Source: a virus. From it: a stretch of DNA of 64,000 bases. This document shows positions 60,872-64,000 of this stretch, in pieces; the stretch's first letter is position 1; each line of letters starts with the position of its first letter. A program made the position numbers and the translations under genes. The notes beneath the pieces were generated by a model. The model saw only the letters and a program-made list of their open reading frames with translations. It was not told the origin of the DNA and searched no databases. The DNA lies in IMG/VR virus record IMGVR_UViG_3300009370_001603, positions 58,519-122,518 of that record; one strand, written 5' to 3'.

Positions 60872-60875
60872 GAAA

Positions 60876-61085
60876 ATGAGAGAATTTGAAATTGAAGCCG
60901 CAAAGCGAAGACTCACCGGCATGGTATTGGTTCGATTCCGTGAAGGGTTGCGTTATCACGTTGGTATATCGGACATTGTGACACTGGCAAACAATCGGGT
61001 GCGAGTCGCTACCAAGAGATGCCACCAGAGAGAAATTGTGTCGATTACCAGCGACCCAGAAATATATGCAAAAAAAGTAAAATAG
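60876..61085 (+). CDS. Early basic beta-rich protein, 69 residues
   Basis: ATG 60876 with AAAGGTTGAGAAA upstream; the in-frame upstream region lies inside the previous gene. The product (GMVLVRFREGLRYHVGISDI, then NNRVRVATKRCHQREIVSIT) looks like a small SH3/OB-like barrel. This may be a nucleic-acid-binding fold, but no family is recognised. Confidence 0.6.
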   Translation: MREFEIEAAKRRLTGMVLVRFREGLRYHVGISDIVTLANNRVRVATKRCHQREIVSITSDPEIYAKKVK

Positions 61086-61088
61086 GGC

Positions 61089-61117
61089 TTGACAAGTACC
61101 AATTATTATGGTACAAT
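61089..61117 (+). promoter_or_regulatory. Early promoter P12
   Basis: TTGACA-17-TACAAT with TATGG before the -10. Drives the 131-residue gene and the following coupled set. Confidence 0.8.
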
Positions 61118-61154
61118 TAAGACATACAACACAACAACTTTGAAAGGTTAAATT

Positions 61155-61550
61155 ATGAAAACTGTTGAACAAATGCTCGCTGAACTTGAAGTCGCCGTGA
61201 ATGAGTGCATCGTCATTCCTAACGAATGGTTGCCGGAAGGATACCACGACCAAACACGGGGCGGTCGCACGCTCGCAAGGTTAAATGAAATGTGCGACGA
61301 AAAACAGGACGAAGAATCCGAACACCAAAAGGTAAAAGCGTTGAAGGCTCGCAATATCGAAAAGCTACAAAAGCAAGTAGAAGAAAAATCCTTATTTGCT
61401 TCTCACGGCGATTTTGTTGACCTTGATAGCGAACTTGATTACAGCGACAATGAAGCCGACGAAATCCAACTACATAAAAATATGATGGCGTTGGTTGGCG
61501 GTATGGTAAACAGTGGCATGATTGATGCGGAAGATTTGGAGGAAGAATAA
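61155..61550 (+). CDS. Early protein, 131 residues
   Basis: GAAAGGTTAAATT precedes the ATG. The product has an N-terminal helix MKTVEQMLAELEVAVNECIV, a VIPNEWLPEGYHDQTRGGRT-like loop, and a charged helical, acidic C-terminus (SELDYSDNEADEIQLHKN). It shares its stop with the next start (TAATG). Unknown function. Confidence 0.65.
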   Translation: MKTVEQMLAELEVAVNECIVIPNEWLPEGYHDQTRGGRTLARLNEMCDEKQDEESEHQKVKALKARNIEKLQKQVEEKSLFASHGDFVDLDSELDYSDNEADEIQLHKNMMALVGGMVNSGMIDAEDLEEE

Positions 61551-61816
61551 TGTTTTCAGAAAAAGATTACGATTACGGCGATGGTCTTCTGCACAGGTGG
61601 GGAATTTGCCTAGTACGGCAAAGCACGGGTAGTGTACTCAATATGGGTTTGCCCCGCGTGTTGAATGAAATGTTAAACTTGGTTACGTTCAACGATTTGC
61701 CTACAGAAGATGTTTTTGAAGCTATTGCTAAATGGGCAAATGTCGATTTTCCATCGTGGGAACCGGCGGGACTAATGCCCCAATATCAGAATGATGGGAG
61801 TAACGCAAATGGATAA
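61550..61816 (+). CDS. Early protein, 88 residues
   Basis: Coupled to the preceding gene by TAATG. The product (DYGDGLLHRWGICLVRQSTG, then LPTEDVFEAIAKWANVDFPS) is aromatic-rich and soluble. It overlaps the next mini membrane gene by 8 bases. Function unknown. Confidence 0.6.
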   Translation: MFSEKDYDYGDGLLHRWGICLVRQSTGSVLNMGLPRVLNEMLNLVTFNDLPTEDVFEAIAKWANVDFPSWEPAGLMPQYQNDGSNANG

Positions 61817-61910
61817 GTTTGATATTTTAATGTATGCCGTATGTATTGGAACAATTGTAGCCAGTGCTGTATTTGGAACATGGGCGTTATTTATGACAAT
61901 GAGTTTATAG
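61809..61910 (+). CDS. Tiny membrane protein, 33 residues
   Basis: ATG at 61809 inside the end of the previous gene. One span, MYAVCIGTIVASAVFGTWAL, with a Met-rich end. Unknown role. Coupling with the upstream gene suggests joint expression. Confidence 0.5.
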   Translation: MDKFDILMYAVCIGTIVASAVFGTWALFMTMSL

Positions 61911-61916
61911 GGGTTT

Positions 61917-62009
61917 ATGATGAATAGCAAAGAACAAAGACGAAACATTTATATTTGCCTAGCGGCAATGATTGCCGGTTTTATTTTGCAAGGGATACTT
62001 GTTCCATGA
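61917..62009 (+). CDS. Tiny membrane protein, 30 residues
   Basis: Starts 6 bases after the previous stop (MMNSKEQRRNIYICLAAMIA) and has one span ending ILQGILVP; basic residues precede the span, predicting an N-in orientation. Its stop overlaps the next ATG (ATGA). Either of the two adjacent Met codons could start. Confidence 0.5.
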   Translation: MMNSKEQRRNIYICLAAMIAGFILQGILVP

Positions 62010-62176
62010 TGAGAAAACAACACGCGATAGAAATCGCACGTTATTACCAACGACTAGAAAATATTGAAAAAAGGAAAAAAGAAGATGAGAGACAGAGACA
62101 GACTAAAGTCAATTTTATTCTTCGCGGTTTCCGCCGCTTGGGTTTCTTTCGCCGTAACGATAATGAGCCACTATAG
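62006..62176 (+). CDS. Basic early protein, 56 residues
   Basis: Starts at ATGA over the previous stop (MMRKQHAIEIARYYQRLENI) and ends FRRLGFFRRNDNEPL, very basic. A second frame (62085-62183) overlaps most of it. The operon chain of stop-start overlaps supports this frame. Function unknown. Confidence 0.5.
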   Translation: MMRKQHAIEIARYYQRLENIEKRKKEDERQRQTKVNFILRGFRRLGFFRRNDNEPL

Positions 62177-62183
62177 CAGGTAA
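62085..62183 (+). CDS. Overlapping-frame mini membrane protein, 32 residues
   Basis: ATG 62085 with AAGGAAAAAAGAAG just upstream, in another frame within the 56-residue gene. The product has a basic start (MRDRDRLKS) and a clean span (ILFFAVSAAWVSFAVTIM). The good ribosome site and membrane helix suggest a real overlapping gene, in the style of nested spanin pairs, but without a lipobox. Uncertain. Confidence 0.4.
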   Translation: MRDRDRLKSILFFAVSAAWVSFAVTIMSHYSR

Positions 62184-62187
62184 AAAC

Positions 62188-62248
62188 GGGGCTGCCCGCC
62201 GCGACGTAAACCCTTACAGTTAAAGCACTTACGACTATTTTGAGAAAA
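62188..62248 (+). repeat. Promoter-upstream repeat R5
   Basis: GGGGCTGCCC, CGTAAA / ACTTACG arms (diverged), TTTTGAGAAAA. 25 bases before P13. Confidence 0.75.
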
Positions 62249-62273
62249 TTTCAGAAAAGTTAAAGTTTACCCC

Positions 62274-62301
62274 TTGATTTTGACGATAATAATAGTATAA
62301 T
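62274..62301 (+). promoter_or_regulatory. Promoter P13 of a structured RNA
   Basis: TTGATT-16-TATAAT with ACGATAA in the spacer. 25 bases after R5. The +1 base (62308) is the first base of a 10-bp closing stem; no gene follows before P14. Confidence 0.75.
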
Positions 62302-62307
62302 GAGAGA

Positions 62308-62394
62308 GTAAGATAGGCACGCAGTTAGCCAAGCAATAAGTCCCCTCTGGTGCAAGGGCTGTCAGTCAAGCAGTAAGTCGGCGCCCTGTCTTAC
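62308..62394 (+). ncRNA. Promoter-driven self-closing small RNA
   Basis: The predicted +1 of P13 is base 62308, the first base of GTAAGATAGG, which pairs with CCTGTCTTAC ending at 62394 (10 pairs, one G-U). The interior has a CCC/GGG hairpin and an imperfect direct repeat (AGCAATAAGTC / AGCAGTAAGTC). No open frame. The size (87 bases) and closed ends suggest a stable non-coding RNA; it lacks tRNA arms. Confidence 0.6.
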
Positions 62395-62469
62395 CTAATA
62401 CAAGCAAGTTAAGCGAATATAGCACAGCCAGCCAGCAAAAAAAATCGAAAATAAATTAAAGTTTACCCC

Positions 62470-62497
62470 TTGACAATGCCGATATATAAGGTATAAT
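62470..62497 (+). promoter_or_regulatory. Early promoter P14
   Basis: TTGACA-16-TATAAT with GCCGATAT in the spacer. The ATG of the 49-residue gene is at +1: leaderless. Confidence 0.85.
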
Positions 62498-62503
62498 GAG
62501 AAC

Positions 62504-62653
62504 ATGACAGAACAACGATTTACAAGCATGGCACAACAAAGACGATTTGAGGCACAACACAATGAAATCCAAAAAGCAAGAGAAGCCAAAGCAAAGAATT
62601 TGGATGCCCAAGACGAGGGCAGTAACGATGGAGGATCGTCGGACGAAGCGTAA
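62504..62653 (+). CDS. Leaderless early protein, 49 residues
   Basis: The ATG is 7 bases after the -10 box, thus at the predicted start site, with no ribosome site. The product MTEQRFTSMAQQRRFEAQHN is a charged helix, ending in an acidic Gly/Ser tail (DEGSNDGGSSDEA). A second frame at 62562 overlaps it. Function unknown. Confidence 0.5.
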   Translation: MTEQRFTSMAQQRRFEAQHNEIQKAREAKAKNLDAQDEGSNDGGSSDEA

Positions 62654-62699
62654 GCGTACACGCCAAGCACAGCGTAGTGCGTGGCAAAATTCTATTTAA
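62562..62699 (+). CDS. Overlapping-frame basic protein, 45 residues
   Basis: An ATG at 62562 opens a 45-codon frame inside and beyond the preceding gene; the product is strongly basic (MKSKKQEKPKQRIWMPKTRA, then RRTKRKRTRQAQRSAWQ). No clear ribosome site precedes it, so translation is doubtful. Basicity and Trp content are unlike random sequence. Alternative: a by-chance open frame. Confidence 0.3.
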   Translation: MKSKKQEKPKQRIWMPKTRAVTMEDRRTKRKRTRQAQRSAWQNSI

Positions 62700-62714
62700 G
62701 CGAAAGGTAATGCA

Positions 62715-62867
62715 ATGAGCGTTAAATTTATCAAAGACAAAGAAACTAAAACTAAAATCCGCTACACAGCAACCGGCGATGTGTCTGGGTCAATTTATAT
62801 TGACAAGGAAAGCGAACTTGCAAAAGAATCCGAAATTATTTTGGAAATTCCTCAAGTTACCGCTTGA
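62715..62867 (+). CDS. Early protein, 50 residues
   Basis: GAAAGGTAATGCA precedes the ATG. The product (VKFIKDKETKTKIRYTATGD, then SGSIYIDKESELAKES) is a beta-hairpin-like small protein. Its TGA is embedded in the -35 TTGACA of the next promoter, showing how compact the region is. Function unknown. Confidence 0.6.
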   Translation: MSVKFIKDKETKTKIRYTATGDVSGSIYIDKESELAKESEIILEIPQVTA

Positions 62868-62891
62868 CATTGCCGATAAATATAGTATAAT
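62864..62891 (+). promoter_or_regulatory. Early promoter P15
   Basis: TTGACA-16-TATAAT with GCCGATAA in the spacer. The -35 overlaps the stop of the 50-residue gene. It drives the 66-residue gene through a long structured leader. Confidence 0.85.
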
Positions 62892-62897
62892 GGTAGT

Positions 62898-62977
62898 ATA
62901 ACACGAAAAGGCATCTGGAGCAACGTGCTAGGGTTAAGAGCCACTGCTTGCCGCACACATTTTTGAAAGGTTTTGAT
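62898..62977 (+). ncRNA. Structured 5' leader of the 66-residue gene
   Basis: About 80 bases between P15 and its ATG, far longer than other leaders here. Contains TAGGGTTAAGAGCCACTGC, identical to 60175-60193, within GTGC/GCAC and GGC/GCC pairings. May regulate translation; unproven. Confidence 0.4.
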
Positions 62978-63178
62978 ATGAAAATCAAACAAACAGTTGA
63001 TACCAAGTATGATAATTTGTACATTGGTTGGAACAATCTTCAGTTCACCGACATTGCCGGTAACGAGGTCAAAATTGATGTCACCGACAATCAAATTTTG
63101 GAAATAGCCGAAATCATTAACACAAAGCGTGATTCGATTTTGGAAGAACGAGCAGAAAAGGAAATCGAAGTTGAGTAA
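62978..63178 (+). CDS. Early protein, 66 residues
   Basis: GAAAGGTTTTGAT precedes ATG 62978, and an unusually long (about 80-base) leader lies before it. The product (MKIKQTVDTKYDNLYIGWNN, then EIAEIINTKRDSILEERAEK) is alpha/beta with an acidic C-terminus. It overlaps the TTG start of the next gene. Confidence 0.65.
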   Translation: MKIKQTVDTKYDNLYIGWNNLQFTDIAGNEVKIDVTDNQILEIAEIINTKRDSILEERAEKEIEVE

Positions 63179-63347
63179 TGCACAAAAGCCGCTTGTAGGA
63201 ATCGGCACAATTTTTCCTGCTGGAAAGGTCGTCGCCATAAAGAACGACCACGTATTGTTAGAGACTCCCAACGAGGGTGTCAAGAGTTTTACTTTTTCTC
63301 AAGTCGAAAGGTTTATCAATGTTGAACGAACTTTATCACAAGCGTAA
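63171..63347 (+). CDS. Early beta-barrel-like protein, 58 residues, TTG start
   Basis: The only suitable start is TTG at 63171, 8 bases after AAAAGGAA, overlapping the previous gene by 8 bases; no ATG lies nearby in frame. The product (GTIFPAGKVVAIKNDHVLLE, then GVKSFTFSQVERFI) resembles a small SH3/KOW-like barrel. It is followed, with an overlap, by a gene ending in a similar VKSF...FSL pattern. Function unknown. Confidence 0.55.
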   Translation: MSNAQKPLVGIGTIFPAGKVVAIKNDHVLLETPNEGVKSFTFSQVERFINVERTLSQA

Positions 63348-63522
63348 CGAACGCAAAGTTAATTTCCTTTACCCAGTAAACGGAAGCAAGAACGTCTTGC
63401 GAAATGTTGACGGGGTTAAGGTCAAGAGTTTCACCGGCCCAAGTGGTCGTGGAATCACCGTCAAAGAGAGCAATGGCTTACACAAGTCATTCTCACTGAC
63501 CAAGTGCGTGGCTTCACTCTAA
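63319..63522 (+). CDS. Early basic beta protein, 67 residues
   Basis: GAAAGGTTTATCA precedes ATG 63319, which overlaps the previous gene by 29 bases. The product (KVNFLYPVNGSKNVLRNVDG, then GRGITVKESNGLHKSFSLTK) is basic and beta-rich. VKVKSF and the final SFSL repeat the VKSFTFSQV of the neighbour, so they could be diverged copies. Function unknown. Confidence 0.6.
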   Translation: MLNELYHKRNERKVNFLYPVNGSKNVLRNVDGVKVKSFTGPSGRGITVKESNGLHKSFSLTKCVASL

Positions 63523-63543
63523 ACTAAGCCAACCTTTCGTGTT

Positions 63544-63646
63544 GTGTGAGAGGTTGGGGACTAGCTCGCAATCAAGTGAACTTAGTCCATAGCTCAGAGG
63601 TTGCCGCTATAAGCAGGCTTTGGACTGTCCCCCACTCTCTCTACAC
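63544..63646 (+). ncRNA. Structured 3' region with alternative pairings
   Basis: GTGTGAGAG-x-GGGGAC pairs at a distance with GTCCCC-x-CTCTC-x-ACAC. Inside, TAGTCCA can pair with either GGACTA upstream or TGGACT downstream, and ATAGC/GCTAT forms a hairpin. The exclusive pairings resemble a switch or stable 3' end before a terminator. Function unknown. Confidence 0.45.
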
Positions 63647-63665
63647 GAATTGAATACAAAATACG

Positions 63666-63730
63666 ACCCACGCTCGGGGCCTTTCGGTTATGCCGTTTTA
63701 TCAATCGCAGCGTGTGGTTGTTTTTTTTAT
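63666..63730 (+). terminator. Intrinsic terminator ending the early transcript
   Basis: ACC-CACGCT pairs with AGCGTG-T-GGT around an inner loop, followed by TTGTTTTTTTT. It closes the block transcribed from P15 before R6/P17 begins the next. Confidence 0.75.
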
Positions 63731-63748
63731 TTTAGGGGTTGACAAATC

Positions 63749-63811
63749 GGGGCTGCCCCGCAGGTCATAAGTCCTTTGTTTCTGGTGGTTTACGTCAATT
63801 TAGAAAAAAAA
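63749..63811 (+). repeat. Promoter-upstream repeat R6
   Basis: GGGGCTGCCCCGCAGG, CATAAGTC / GGTTTACG arms (weaker pairing), TTTAGAAAAAAA. 24 bases before P17. Confidence 0.75.
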
Positions 63812-63835
63812 CCAGAAAAAGTTAAAGTTACCCCA

Positions 63836-63863
63836 TTGACTTTGACGATATATATAGTATAAT
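63836..63863 (+). promoter_or_regulatory. Early promoter P17
   Basis: TTGACT-16-TATAAT with ACGATAT in the spacer. 24 bases after R6. Drives the gene at the right edge. A lone TTGACA at 63739 (P16) has no -10 and was not counted. Confidence 0.75.
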
Positions 63864-63898
63864 CAAAGAGTAACATATTAACACGAAGGGAAGAAAAG

Positions 63899-64000
63899 AT
63901 GCCAGCACACAACGTAAACACAGCCGCACTCGACCAAGTAGTTGAAGCGGCACGACGATTTGAAGCACTAAGCGATGCCCTTAACCTAGCACCAGTTGAC
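63899..64000 (+). CDS. Early protein, N-terminal 34 residues only
   Basis: ATG 63899 with GAAGGGAAGAAAAG upstream and its own promoter; the frame is open to the right edge. The visible residues (MPAHNVNTAALDQVVEAARR) are helical. No family can be assigned from this fragment. Confidence 0.6.
   Translation, partial: MPAHNVNTAALDQVVEAARRFEALSDALNLAPVD

Larger units (their letters stand above)
62184..62503 (+). other. Gap holding R5, P13, small RNA and P14
   Basis: No gene. After the small RNA lies a short AT-rich stretch with GCCAGCCAGC, also present at 60343, then P14. Confidence 0.6.
63523..63898 (+). other. Gap with structured RNA, terminator, R6 and P17
   Basis: No gene. Order: long-range stem region, intrinsic terminator, orphan TTGACA, repeat R6, promoter P17. 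Confidence 0.65.

Noticed and set aside
63586-63630. TAGCTCAGAGGT, similar to a tRNA D-arm
   Set aside because: Only about 45 bases with no anticodon or T arm; part of a different fold.
63739-63744. Orphan TTGACA after the terminator
   Set aside because: No -10 box at 16-18 bases; repeat R6 begins there instead.

Overview
The window is the virion-morphogenesis half, plus the start of an early region, of a large tailed phage. The very long tape measure, the single tail-tube protein and the absence of any sheath protein suggest a siphovirus-like particle. No host marker, rRNA, tRNA, integrase, DNA polymerase or lysis gene is visible. Sigma70-like promoters and AAAGGA-type ribosome sites indicate a bacterial host that I cannot name. 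The mixture of fibres, glycan enzymes and repeat-rich proteins is reminiscent of environmental (for example marine) phages, but that is only an impression.

From 1 to about 56.1 kb every gene is on the minus strand and is read from right to left. The order is: a small acidic Cys-containing protein, a fibre-like protein, a sigma-70-like late factor, a probable small terminase, a methyltransferase, a GT29 sialyltransferase-like enzyme, GDP-mannose 4,6-dehydratase, HNH and ERCC4 nucleases, a ClpP-like protease, a membrane fatty-acid-hydroxylase-like protein, large terminase, portal, prohead protease with an in-frame nested scaffold, a decoration-like protein and the major capsid protein. A strong terminator follows the capsid gene. 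Next come about 24 kb of fibre and adhesin genes. A GT2 glycosyltransferase, a phosphoribosyltransferase-HAD fusion, a methyltransferase and two tandem sulfotransferase-like genes are interleaved with them. Connector and neck genes, tail tube, three chaperone-region genes, a 2,469-residue tape measure and a large LamG-containing tail protein complete the block; the last runs off the left edge.

Seven minus-strand gaps carry GTGTATAA or a close variant upstream of a virion gene. This is a good candidate late promoter for the sigma-like protein encoded in the same block. A non-coding, hairpin-rich gap of about 0.7 kb (56.1-56.8 kb) separates the late block from the divergent plus-strand early block.

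From 56.8 to 64 kb there are about 27 very small plus-strand genes. They are driven by some 15 near-identical sigma70 promoters, several with a conserved CCGATA motif inside the spacer. Six promoters are preceded, five of them at a fixed 24-25 bp, by a 60-bp repeat containing an inverted repeat. Three genes begin exactly at the predicted transcription start, so they look leaderless. One promoter drives no gene but a self-closing structured RNA. Many products are tiny single-span membrane proteins.

The most unusual signals are the early promoter/repeat array with structured RNAs and leaderless genes, two PD-(D/E)XK-like nuclease modules inside the tape measure, and a virion-linked glycan/sulfate modification gene set next to mucin-like and Cys-rich virion proteins.
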